11,174 bases of DNA from an uncultured Verrucomicrobiota bacterium (GTDB lineage Bacteria > Verrucomicrobiota > Verrucomicrobiia > Limisphaerales > UBA9464), in the NCBI GenBank assembly GCA_903864375.1, contig CAIPFS010000523.1:1-11174 (forward strand), given 5' to 3'. The notes beneath the pieces were generated by a model that did not search any database, was not told the origin of the DNA, and worked only from the letters and a program-made list of their open reading frames with translations. Made by a program: the position numbers and the translations under genes. This document shows positions 1-6,480 of the stretch, piece after piece (the stretch's first letter is position 1; the number at the start of each line of letters is the position of its first letter).

Positions 1-9
1 ACAAGCCCG

Positions 10-51
10 GCAGACCTGGAGGTCTGCGAAACGGCAGGCAGGAATGCCTGC
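10..51. repeat. Pair of adjacent REP-like hairpins
   Basis: Two perfect inverted repeats sit back to back. The first has arms GCAGACCT (10-17) and AGGTCTGC (20-27) around GG. The second has arms GCAGGCA (34-40) and TGCCTGC (45-51) around GGAA, followed by GCTACG. Short GC-rich palindromes in pairs are the usual form of REP/BIME-type intergenic elements moved by RAYT transposases, and the start of a RAYT gene lies at the other end of this window. The inverted repeats are seen directly. The REP identity is inferred and needs a genome-wide copy count. Confidence 0.5.
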
Positions 52-177
52 GCTACGTTGTGAGGCCACCGGCCGTGAGCCGCATAACCCAAGTGTATGT
101 GGATGACCTCCGGTTCGGCGACAGAGCCCAAGTCAGGTGCCTTTTGATATGATGAGGGGGTGATCCCGCAGTAATTT

Positions 178-209
178 GGGACTTGTCCCGCAGTGGCGGG
201 ACAAGTCCC
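178..209. repeat. Perfect 14-bp inverted repeat (stem-loop)
   Basis: GGGACTTGTCCCGC (178-191) is exactly reverse-complemented by 196-209, leaving a 4-base AGTG loop. Each arm is itself nearly palindromic (GGGAC/GTCCC), so alternative cruciforms are possible. It lies about 55 bases beyond the stop of the minus-strand oppC-like gene. Neither side carries a T-run, so an ordinary intrinsic terminator is unlikely. It could be a transcript-end stabiliser, a repeat-family member or a protein-binding palindrome. Confidence 0.55.
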
Positions 210-248
210 CAATCATTGCGGGGACATCACTTTCCCCTTCTAAAGACA

Positions 249-262
249 CCTCGGTAGCGAGG
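249..262 (-). terminator. Possible weak terminator after the OppC-like gene
   Basis: Three bases past the permease stop codon the minus strand reads CCTCG-CTAC-CGAGG, a 5-bp stem (6 bp with one flanking G-U pair) and 4-base loop. It is followed by TGTCTTTA, a poor T-rich tract. Position and orientation fit a short intrinsic terminator, but the stem is weak. The stronger palindrome at 178-209 could contribute instead. Confidence 0.3.
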
Positions 263-265
263 CTT

Positions 266-1186
266 CTACCCCTCTGCCCGCGGATCCAGGGCGTCCTTGA
301 TGCCGTCGCCGACAAAGCTGAGGGACAGCAGGGTGGCGGCCAGCACGCCCCCGGGGAATACCACCAGCCACCAGTTGATCTGCAACGGGTTAATCTGGCC
401 GGCTCCTTCCGCGATCAACGTGCCGAGGCTGGCGTCGGGCGGCTGAATACCCAGACCCAGATAGCTCAAGAAGCTCTCGTACAGGATGATCGCCGGAACG
501 GTCAGAGTCAGATAGACCACCACGAGTCCGGTGACATTGGGTAGGATGTGATTCCAAAGGATGCGCAGGGGTCCAGCCCCCAAGGATTGACTGGCAAGGA
601 CAAACGACCGAGTGCGAAGGGAGAGCACCTGACCGCGGATGATCCGGGCCATGGTCAGCCAGGAGACGGCTCCCAGTCCGACAAAAAGGAACAACAGACG
701 AACCAATCGGGCCAGTCCCGGGGCCGCATGTTCCGCCACGACCTTCACGGTCGGCTCCAGGGCGGTGATCAGCACGATCACCAAGACAATCCCCGGGAGA
801 GAGTAAAGGATGTCCACGAACCGCATCAGGAACCCGTCAATCCGCCCCCCGAAATACCCGGCAATCATGCCCCATCCAACTCCGATGACCAGCGAGACAC
901 CGGTGCCGACCAGTCCGACCAGGAGGGAGATTCGGGCACCTGCGAACACCCGGGTGAACAAGTCCCGTCCATGGACATCGGTTCCAAACCAGTGATGGCC
1001 GTCCGGGTGGCCAAACTGGGTGTCGCTTCCCTTGTCCGCGGCAAAGGGACTCAGCCAGGGAACCGCCAGCGCCAGCAGGAACAGGAGAAGGAGAAACAGC
1101 ACAGAACCCGTGACGACGGGGTGGCGTCGACCATAGCGGCGAGCCAGTCGAATCCATTCCATGGGAGGCGCAACGGTCTCAGGCAT
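266..1186 (-). CDS. OppC/DppC-like ABC transporter permease
   Basis: This is the second inner-membrane permease of a peptide/nickel-type (Opp/Dpp) ABC importer; substrate unknown. The 306-residue protein has an N-terminal membrane segment (about 25-44), then the family signature GTDVHGRDLFTRVFAGARIS (68-87). The binding-protein-dependent transport domain follows (about 85-295), with further hydrophobic helices. The cytoplasmic EAA loop that contacts the ATPase is visible at 196-217 (ASQSLGAG to NHILPN). A hydrophilic stretch at about 142-165 looks longer than usual for OppC. I chose ATG 1184-1186, which overlaps the end of the upstream permease gene by 8 bases and indicates translational coupling. 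The reading frame stays open up to 1360, but that extension lies inside the upstream gene and reads as a shadow. A start at Met9 is also possible. No ATPase or binding protein is present here, so the pair must work with partners encoded elsewhere. Confidence 0.9.
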   Translation of the reverse strand: MPETVAPPMEWIRLARRYGRRHPVVTGSVLFLLLLFLLALAVPWLSPFAADKGSDTQFGHPDGHHWFGTDVHGRDLFTRVFAGARISLLVGLVGTGVSLVIGVGWGMIAGYFGGRIDGFLMRFVDILYSLPGIVLVIVLITALEPTVKVVAEHAAPGLARLVRLLFLFVGLGAVSWLTMARIIRGQVLSLRTRSFVLASQSLGAGPLRILWNHILPNVTGLVVVYLTLTVPAIILYESFLSYLGLGIQPPDASLGTLIAEGAGQINPLQINWWLVVFPGGVLAATLLSLSFVGDGIKDALDPRAEG

Positions 1187-2144
1187 GGCGGACGCGGGGA
1201 TCCAGGACACCGTACAGGAGGTCGACGGCCAGATTGAGGGCCAGCAGCAGCACCGCATAGAGAAGGACGAGGCCCACCACCATGGGGTAATCGCGGCTGA
1301 GGGAACTGTTGACGATGAACACGCCGATGCCGGGGATCTGGAAGAGGTTTTCCACGACAAACGAGCCGGTCAACAGGTCGGCCAGCATCGGGCCGCTGTA
1401 GGAAATGACCGGCATGATGGCCAGAGGGAGGGCATGGCGGGTCCAGACCCGAAAGTCCGTCAGCCCCTTGGCCCGGGCAGTCCGAATGAAGTCGCTTTGG
1501 AGCGTTTGAGCCATTCCCTCGCGCATCAGGCGGGCCACACGTCCGCTGAAATAGAGACCCAGAGCCACGGTCGGGAGGATGGCCTGCCACGGATTTCCCC
1601 AGAGTCCGACCGGCAGCCAACGCAACTGAAGGGCAAACACGAGCACCAGCAGGGGACCGATGACAAAACCAGGAACACACACACCCGCCAGGGCCAGCAG
1701 GGTTCCGCCCCAATCCGCCCAACTCCCCTGTCGGACGGCACTCCAGAAACCGACGGGGATGCCGGTTCCGAGAGCAAACGCAAACGCCAGGGAACCCAGG
1801 GCCACGGAAACCGGCAGGCCCTGCACCAGAATGTCGGTCACCGTGTGATTTCTGTACTTGAGGGATCGCCCGAGATCACCGGTCAACAATCCACCGGAGG
1901 CCCGCTGCCAGGTCCCGTCGGAGGCGCGTTCCCAGCGCAAACCCAGAAACCGCAGGTATTGCAGGCCCAAGGATTCGTCCAGGTGATATTTTTCCCGGAG
2001 TGCCGCCTCCACCTGGGGTGAAGCGGAGGCGCGCTCACGATCAAAGGGGCCGCCCGGGGCAAGGCGGACCAGAAAGAACGACAGCGTTGCCATCACCAGC
2101 ACCAGCGGCGGGAAAAACAGGAGGCGGCGCAGCCAATAGCTCAC
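1179..2144 (-). CDS. OppB/DppB-like ABC transporter permease
   Basis: First permease of the same peptide/nickel-type importer, 321 residues. The N-terminal helix (about 9-28) runs into VRLAPGGPFD, the OppB family signature. A periplasmic segment with GDLGRSLKYRN (89-99) follows, then the multi-helix transport domain (about 110-310). The EAA loop is RTARAKGLTDFRVWTRHALP (221-240), and the family tail LTGSFVVENLFQIPGIG (258-274) is intact. Translation begins at GTG (2142-2144). An in-frame TAA four codons upstream rules out a longer version, and there is no obvious Shine-Dalgarno. The stop overlaps the OppC-like start by 8 bases, so the two form an operon. The gene is transcribed divergently from the J-domain gene across a gap of about 185 bases. 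It appears to be the first gene of the transcript, which is unusual because a substrate-binding protein often precedes it. Confidence 0.92.
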   Translation of the reverse strand: MSYWLRRLLFFPPLVLVMATLSFFLVRLAPGGPFDRERASASPQVEAALREKYHLDESLGLQYLRFLGLRWERASDGTWQRASGGLLTGDLGRSLKYRNHTVTDILVQGLPVSVALGSLAFAFALGTGIPVGFWSAVRQGSWADWGGTLLALAGVCVPGFVIGPLLVLVFALQLRWLPVGLWGNPWQAILPTVALGLYFSGRVARLMREGMAQTLQSDFIRTARAKGLTDFRVWTRHALPLAIMPVISYSGPMLADLLTGSFVVENLFQIPGIGVFIVNSSLSRDYPMVVGLVLLYAVLLLALNLAVDLLYGVLDPRVRHA

Positions 2145-2231
2145 GCCAGAAGTTTAGACCCAATCGGTGGAAAGTGGAAAGCGCGAGGTTTAACCCCTGC
2201 CCGCCGGATGACTGAAAAGGAACCGGTATTT

Positions 2232-2260
2232 TTGACCCCCTCGCCGACCGGTCTTATGCC
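2232..2260 (+). promoter_or_regulatory. Candidate promoter for the J-domain gene
   Basis: TTGACC (2232-2237) and TATGCC (2255-2260) are separated by 17 bases and would give a 5' leader of roughly 60 bases before the ATG at 2329. The -35 match is good and the -10 match is poor. The palindromic hexamer ACCGGT (2222-2227), also seen as GACCGGTC (2246-2253), flanks and overlaps the spacer and might be an operator. This is pattern matching to the general sigma-70 consensus only. Confidence 0.25.
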
Positions 2261-2328
2261 TTGAGAGACGACCGGGCAGTCCAGGGATTGGAACGCCCAC
2301 GGTCCAAAGCTGGGACTGATTTGTATCC

Positions 2329-3285
2329 ATGGGTGCCGAATTCAAAGACTACTACGCCATTCTGGGTGTACCAAAGACAGCAAGCGCGGAAGAGTTGAAG
2401 AAATCGTACCGCCAACTGGCGCGCCAGTATCATCCCGACGTGGCGACCGATAAGCGCCATGCCGAGGAGAAGTTCAAGGAGATCAACGAGGCCTACCAGG
2501 TTTTGGGTGAGCCCGGCAACCGGCAGAAATACGACACCCTGGGGGCCGATTGGAACCAACCCGGTGGGGTGCCGGGAGCTCAGGGAGCACGCCCCCGGCG
2601 CAGGTCCTCCGGGCCGTCGGGCGGGGCCGAATTCCAATTCGACGGCACCGGCTTCAGCGATTTTTTCGAGCAGTTTTTCGGTCAGCAAAACCGGGGGGCC
2701 GAGTCCAGAGGCGGGCCGCGACGGGGAGCGGACGTGGAAGGCGACCTGGCGGTTGAACTGAGCGAAGTCCTTTCTGGAGCGGTCCGAAGCATCTCTCTGC
2801 GGCACGAGAATCCGAGGACCGGCGAGGAGGAGACCACAACGTTTCGGGTGCGAATTCCGGCTGGAGTCCGGAACGGCCAGATCATTCGAGTCGCCGGCAA
2901 GGGCGAAGAAGGCCACGGAGGGGTGGCCGGCGATCTTTTGCTCCGTGTTCGCCTGGTGCCACATCCGGATTTTCAGGTTCGAGGGGATGATTTGGTGACA
3001 GAACTGGAGTTGGCCCCATGGGAGATGGTGCTGGGGGTGAACGCAACCGTTCAGACCCTGGAAGGTCCGGTCACGATCCGGGTGCCCGCGAGTTCCCTGC
3101 CCGGACAGCAGCTTCGTGTGCGGGGCAAGGGTCTCCCCATGGACGGTGGCTCGATAAAGGGTGACCTTTTTGCCGTCTTGACGGTGAGCTTTCCCACCGA
3201 GGTCAATGATGCCGAACGGGAGTTATGGAAAAAGCTTTCGGAAGTTTCGACCTTCAATCCCCGCAAACGAACCGGAGCCACCTGA
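2329..3285 (+). CDS. cbpA: CbpA-type J-domain co-chaperone (class B DnaJ)
   Basis: A cytoplasmic Hsp40 that would stimulate the DnaK ATPase and hand over unfolded clients. The J domain occupies residues 7-72 (DYYAILGV to KYDTLG) with the essential HPD at 35-37. A Gly/Pro/Arg-rich linker (about 76-135) with GFSDFFEQFFG follows. The two C-terminal substrate-binding beta domains come next (about 136-212 and 215-290), including VRIPAGVRNGQIIRVAGKG and GDLLLRVRLVPHPDFQVRGDDL. The four CxxCxGxG zinc repeats of class A DnaJ are absent, which makes it CbpA/DjlA-like class B. Its 318 residues are typical of CbpA. The start is the first ATG before the J domain; no good Shine-Dalgarno is visible. Its 3' end overlaps the next gene, so the two are probably cotranscribed, although a link between chaperone and exported hydrolase is not obvious. 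Confidence 0.95.
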   Translation: MGAEFKDYYAILGVPKTASAEELKKSYRQLARQYHPDVATDKRHAEEKFKEINEAYQVLGEPGNRQKYDTLGADWNQPGGVPGAQGARPRRRSSGPSGGAEFQFDGTGFSDFFEQFFGQQNRGAESRGGPRRGADVEGDLAVELSEVLSGAVRSISLRHENPRTGEEETTTFRVRIPAGVRNGQIIRVAGKGEEGHGGVAGDLLLRVRLVPHPDFQVRGDDLVTELELAPWEMVLGVNATVQTLEGPVTIRVPASSLPGQQLRVRGKGLPMDGGSIKGDLFAVLTVSFPTEVNDAERELWKKLSEVSTFNPRKRTGAT

Positions 3286-5249
3286 CAGCCCACGGCAGGC
3301 GGGGATGGTTCCTGCACTTGCTGCGGCTTGCCCTGCTGTTTGGGGCAGCCGTCCGGTGCGGCAGTGAAACGGCTTCGCCCGCCTGGAAGTCGTTTGCGAC
3401 GGAAGGTATTCCAGATATGTACGTCTGGACCGATACCTGCAACGTCTATGCGTTGCGCGACGGGGATTCTGCCTTGCTGATCAATCTGGGCGATGGGAGC
3501 TGCCTCGACCATTTGGGCGAAATGGGCGTTCGTCGCGTCGAATGGGTGTTATTTACCGACCATCACCGGGAACAAAGCCAGGGGTACTCAAAGCTGAAAG
3601 CGACGGGTTCCCAGGTGGGGGCACCGGAGGCCGAGCGTCTGCTGTTTGAGCATCCCGAGTCGTTCCGGAAAATGAAGCCGTCACTGAGCGACGTCTTCAC
3701 CGTCCATAGTGCCAGCTACGTGCGTCCGCCGATCCAGCCGATTCACCTCGACCGCGGTTTTGGTCGGACCGATACGTTCACCTGGCATGGTCGGGTGCTG
3801 CGGTGCGAGGAGACCAAGGGCAACAGCCCGGGCGGCATGTCCTATCTCCTGCAACAACAGGGGCGTTGGGTGGCGTTTTCAGGGGATGTGATGCGGTCCG
3901 ACGCCCGCATGAACACCTACTTTGACACGGAGTGGGACTACAGCTTCGGAGCGGGTATTTATGCCCTCCACGATGCCGCTGCCTGGCTGGCAGGGTATGA
4001 CCCCCGATTGCTTTTACCCTCTCACGGACCACCTGTTCCCAATGCCAGGGCTCCATTGGAACTCTACCAACGCAAGCTGGAAAAGCTGGAGCAGATGGTT
4101 TTGCGCGGATACAGCATTTCGCGTTTCGCAGGCTCCGATCAGGACCGGGTTTCGAAACCGACCGCCGTTCCCAACATCTGGCAGGTGAGCCCCCACCTGT
4201 TTAAGTTCAAGGCCCAGAACTTCTGGCCGAATTTTCACATGCTTTTGGCCGATAACGGGCATGCGGTGGTGGTCGACTGCGGCTTGTTCGACGAGGCCTA
4301 TCTCGACTCGGCACTGGAGGGTATGAAGGAGAAGCTCGGCCTCAAGGCCATCGATGCCGTGATCATCACCCACATGCACGGGGACCACATGCTGGAGGCA
4401 CCCCACCTTCGCGAACGGTGGGGTTGTCAAATCTGGGCCCTCGATAACATGGTGGAGAAGTGTGAACACCCTGAATGGTTCGAATATGCAGCCCCGGTGG
4501 AGTCTTATGGCAAGGGGTTGACGGGCGTTCACATTGACCGGGCCATTCGAAAATCGGGAGAGACCATCGACTGGGAGGGATTCCGGCTGACGATCGAATG
4601 GATGCCGGGTCAGACCGAGTTTGCCCTGGGAGTGCATGGGATGATCGATGGCATGAAGGTTCTTTTCACTGGGGACAATATCGATGGCAACCCAGACGAC
4701 CCCTCGCAGAACGGCCACGAGGCGTTCGTCGCCCGCAATAGCGGCATTCTTGAGGAGGGCTACATCTATGGGGCCGAACTGATGACCCGGGTTCGACCCG
4801 ACCTCATTCTGGCGGGACATTCCTGGGCCATCGCACATCCCATGCCGCTGATTAAGCGGTATCGAGCGTGGGCCTACGAAATGCGTGAGGTCCTGCGGGG
4901 GCTGAGCCCGGACGAGGATTATCGATACAGCTTCGATCCGTTCTGGGTTCGAGCGCAGCCCTACCGCACCGTCCTGAGTCCCGGGGAAACCGCCGAGGTC
5001 CAGGTCAATATTCGGAATTTTCGGAGCCGAACCCAGGCTCACCGGGTTGAAATCCATGCGCCCCCTGGCCTGACCGTTGAACCTTCTTTTTTAGTTGGGA
5101 CGACCCCGGCCGATGGACGCGTGTCCATTCCGGTCCAGGTTCATGCCGCGACCAATGCCGTACCCGGGGTACGAGTGGTTGCTCTCGATGCGACACTGGA
5201 CGGGCACCGTTACGGAGAGTGGTTTGATTTGGTCGTGGAGGTGAGATAG
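3225..5249 (+). CDS. Exported protein with two metallo-beta-lactamase-fold lobes
   Basis: A predicted 674-residue hydrolase of unknown substrate. Residues 24-45 form an Arg-containing, Leu-rich signal-like segment (RRGWFLHLLRLALLFGAA), so it is probably secreted. Lobe 1 (about 65-290) has the MBL layout with altered ligands: TDHHREQ (111-117) in place of THxHxDH, GNSPGG (199-204) in place of the GHSPG loop, then SGD (219-221) and PSHGP (265-269). Lobe 2 (about 320-545) has a complete THMHGDH (382-388), PGQT (461-464, where His is usual), TGDN (482-485) and GHSW (531-534). Residues 576-674 look like an immunoglobulin-type beta-sandwich (SPGETAEVQVNIRN). The start is uncertain. ATG 3225 overlaps the J-domain gene by 61 bases and gives a long n-region. 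CTG 3282, within the upstream stop (CTGA) and after GGAG, would give a more normal signal peptide. The MBL fold is clear; the enzyme activity is not. Confidence 0.85.
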   Translation: MEKAFGSFDLQSPQTNRSHLTAHGRRGWFLHLLRLALLFGAAVRCGSETASPAWKSFATEGIPDMYVWTDTCNVYALRDGDSALLINLGDGSCLDHLGEMGVRRVEWVLFTDHHREQSQGYSKLKATGSQVGAPEAERLLFEHPESFRKMKPSLSDVFTVHSASYVRPPIQPIHLDRGFGRTDTFTWHGRVLRCEETKGNSPGGMSYLLQQQGRWVAFSGDVMRSDARMNTYFDTEWDYSFGAGIYALHDAAAWLAGYDPRLLLPSHGPPVPNARAPLELYQRKLEKLEQMVLRGYSISRFAGSDQDRVSKPTAVPNIWQVSPHLFKFKAQNFWPNFHMLLADNGHAVVVDCGLFDEAYLDSALEGMKEKLGLKAIDAVIITHMHGDHMLEAPHLRERWGCQIWALDNMVEKCEHPEWFEYAAPVESYGKGLTGVHIDRAIRKSGETIDWEGFRLTIEWMPGQTEFALGVHGMIDGMKVLFTGDNIDGNPDDPSQNGHEAFVARNSGILEEGYIYGAELMTRVRPDLILAGHSWAIAHPMPLIKRYRAWAYEMREVLRGLSPDEDYRYSFDPFWVRAQPYRTVLSPGETAEVQVNIRNFRSRTQAHRVEIHAPPGLTVEPSFLVGTTPADGRVSIPVQVHAATNAVPGVRVVALDATLDGHRYGEWFDLVVEVR

Positions 5250-5319
5250 GCCGGAATGTCTGCCCAAAAAGGGGGTGTCGCGGGTAAATGCCTCGACCAC
5301 TCCGTCGTCGCACCGGCGC

Positions 5320-5333
5320 GGGTTGGCCAACCC
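5320..5333. repeat. Perfect 14-bp palindrome between convergent genes
   Basis: GGGTTGGCCAACCC is fully self-complementary. It lies in the 145-base gap between the MBL gene (ending 5249) and the minus-strand zinc-finger gene (ending 5395), with a G-rich patch (5271-5284) upstream. No T-run follows on either strand. It may be a protein-binding site or part of a shared transcript end. The rest of the gap shows nothing recognisable. Confidence 0.3.
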
Positions 5334-5394
5334 TGACCCTCCCAAGATCAAAAAGGTTGAGTAGAGTGAAACCCATGATCCCAACCGATCGATT

Positions 5395-5694
5395 TCATGA
5401 GCCCTTGTTCCTCAGTGCTTCCTTGATTCGGTCCCTGCCTTCTGGTGGTAGCTGGACCACGGCCGGAACCTTGAGCGGCATTGTCTTCCCAGCCTGGTGC
5501 AACCATCGCAGTTGCCGGGCGTACCTCCGACACAATCGGCAAAACAGCTGGTGAATGGCCATGCGGAACTTCATCAGCAGGGGGAGCTTGTGATCCAGTG
5601 CCTGCGACGATAGCTGAGACATGTCACGGCAGGTGGGAATGACGGCGTCCGAGCGGGATGGCGCCTTTGAGTGGGCCGACGATGGAGTAGTCAT
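5395..5694 (-). CDS. Small zf-HC2-type putative anti-sigma protein
   Basis: A 99-residue protein resembling the anti-sigma zinc-finger (zf-HC2) family, in which a metal-bound helical domain holds an ECF sigma factor. The residues expected to bind zinc are in place: Cys22, then His48, Cys52 and Cys55 in the order H-x3-C-x2-C (HQLFCRLC). They lie within an amphipathic, Arg-rich helical stretch (QALDHKLPLLMKFR to RRYARQLRWLHQ, 31-67). There is no transmembrane segment, so it would be cytoplasmic, and the tail (QLPPEGRDRIKEALRNK) is short. Proteins of this look are usually encoded directly after a sigma factor gene. None lies upstream here, and the nearest sigma factor is at 8764-9363 with its own anti-sigma. 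ATG 5692-5694 keeps Cys22; the internal Met26 would lose it. Identification is by motif spacing only. Confidence 0.7.
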   Translation of the reverse strand: MTTPSSAHSKAPSRSDAVIPTCRDMSQLSSQALDHKLPLLMKFRMAIHQLFCRLCRRYARQLRWLHQAGKTMPLKVPAVVQLPPEGRDRIKEALRNKGS

Positions 5695-5900
5695 GCAACG
5701 GGTTCAGGCATCGAATCACCCTCCGCCTTCACGATTGGGTCGGCGCTGGCGGGACTTACCTGACAGGATTTTGTTCAAAAAGATTGGAACCATGAGGATG
5801 TAATGATTCGGGAGCGGTTGAGACTCACCTGGGTTGGCATTATCCGGTCCACGGATTAGCCTTCCATCGTCAAACCATTGGTCAAAGGACCCATCACGTT

Positions 5901-6443
5901 ATGAAATTGTCTCCCTCCCTTGCAGCCGCGGCCGGAGTTGTCATTGCTCTCTTCACCGGATGCTCGCCCGGCGTCTCGGCTCCGGCCGATTCGGTCACCA
6001 ACGCTCCGCCGCCTGCCGCCCCGCCCACCGTCGGCACCTGGAATGGAAAAGACAAGGTCGTGAAGACGTCCGCCGAGTGGAAGGCCCAGCTTTCCCCGGC
6101 GGCCTTTCACGTGCTGCGCGAGCACGGGACGGAAAGGTCCTTCACCGGGGCCTATTGGGATAACCACAAACCAGGCGTCTACCGGTGTGCCGGCTGTGGT
6201 CTTGAACTCTTCGACGCGTCCACAAAATTTGAGTCGGGCACAGGTTGGCCCAGTTTTTTCCAGCCCATTCAGGCGTCACATATTGGAACGACCAAGGACA
6301 ACACGCTGTTCATGACCCGGACGGAGGTCCATTGCGCACGGTGCGACGGGCACCTGGGTCACGTTTTTGAAGATGGTCCCGCCCCGACCGGCCTCCGCTA
6401 CTGCATGAACTCGGTCTCCCTGGCATTCGAACCGAAACATTGA
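5901..6443 (+). CDS. msrB: Lipoprotein peptide-methionine (R)-S-oxide reductase MsrB
   Basis: Reduces methionine-R-sulfoxide in proteins. Residues 1-21 are a lipoprotein signal with lipobox LFTGC (lipidated Cys21), followed by a Pro/Ala-rich linker (22-45). This places the enzyme on the outer face of a membrane. The SelR domain spans about 55-177. Zinc is held by CAGC (96-99) and CARC (145-148), the signature SGTGWPSF is at 112-119, HLGHVFEDGPAPTGLRYCMNS is at 151-171, and catalytic Cys168 lies in RYCMNS. Apart from the lipid Cys, the four zinc Cys and Cys168, no other cysteine exists. A resolving Cys is therefore missing and an outside reductant must recycle it directly. AAAGGA (5884-5889) is a plausible Shine-Dalgarno, 11 bases before the ATG. 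The gene sits 37 bases before msrA in the same direction, so the two are probably one operon. Confidence 0.95.
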   Translation: MKLSPSLAAAAGVVIALFTGCSPGVSAPADSVTNAPPPAAPPTVGTWNGKDKVVKTSAEWKAQLSPAAFHVLREHGTERSFTGAYWDNHKPGVYRCAGCGLELFDASTKFESGTGWPSFFQPIQASHIGTTKDNTLFMTRTEVHCARCDGHLGHVFEDGPAPTGLRYCMNSVSLAFEPKH

Positions 6444-6480
6444 TCGCTCGTTCTCTTCCTCCCGTCCCTCTTCCAGTGTT

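Noticed and set aside
548..1237. Long plus-strand open frame opposite the OppC-like gene (229 codons)
   Set aside because: Composition is Gln/Asp/Gly/Arg-rich without any domain pattern, and it is exactly antisense to a clear permease. It is an artefact of GC-rich codon bias.
1187..1360. N-terminal extension of the OppC-like protein up to 1360
   Set aside because: The extra 58 residues are a frame-shifted shadow of the upstream permease (Ser/Trp/Cys-rich) and do not match OppC N-termini.
1161..2021. 286-codon plus-strand open frame opposite the OppB-like gene
   Set aside because: Low-complexity hydrophilic translation rich in Gln, Gly and His, fully antisense to an unmistakable permease; no start signal.
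4014..5057. 347-codon minus-strand open frame inside the MBL gene
   Set aside because: No recognisable domain. The opposing strand encodes intact MBL motifs, so this is a shadow.
5288..5554. 88-codon plus-strand frame in the region after the MBL gene
   Set aside because: Arg/Ser/Pro-rich and without motif; the opposite strand carries the zf-HC2 motif with correct spacing.
5771..5806. Promoter for msrB starting with TTGTTC at 5771
   Set aside because: No acceptable -10 hexamer at 16-18 bases; TAATGA at 5801 is 24 bases away.
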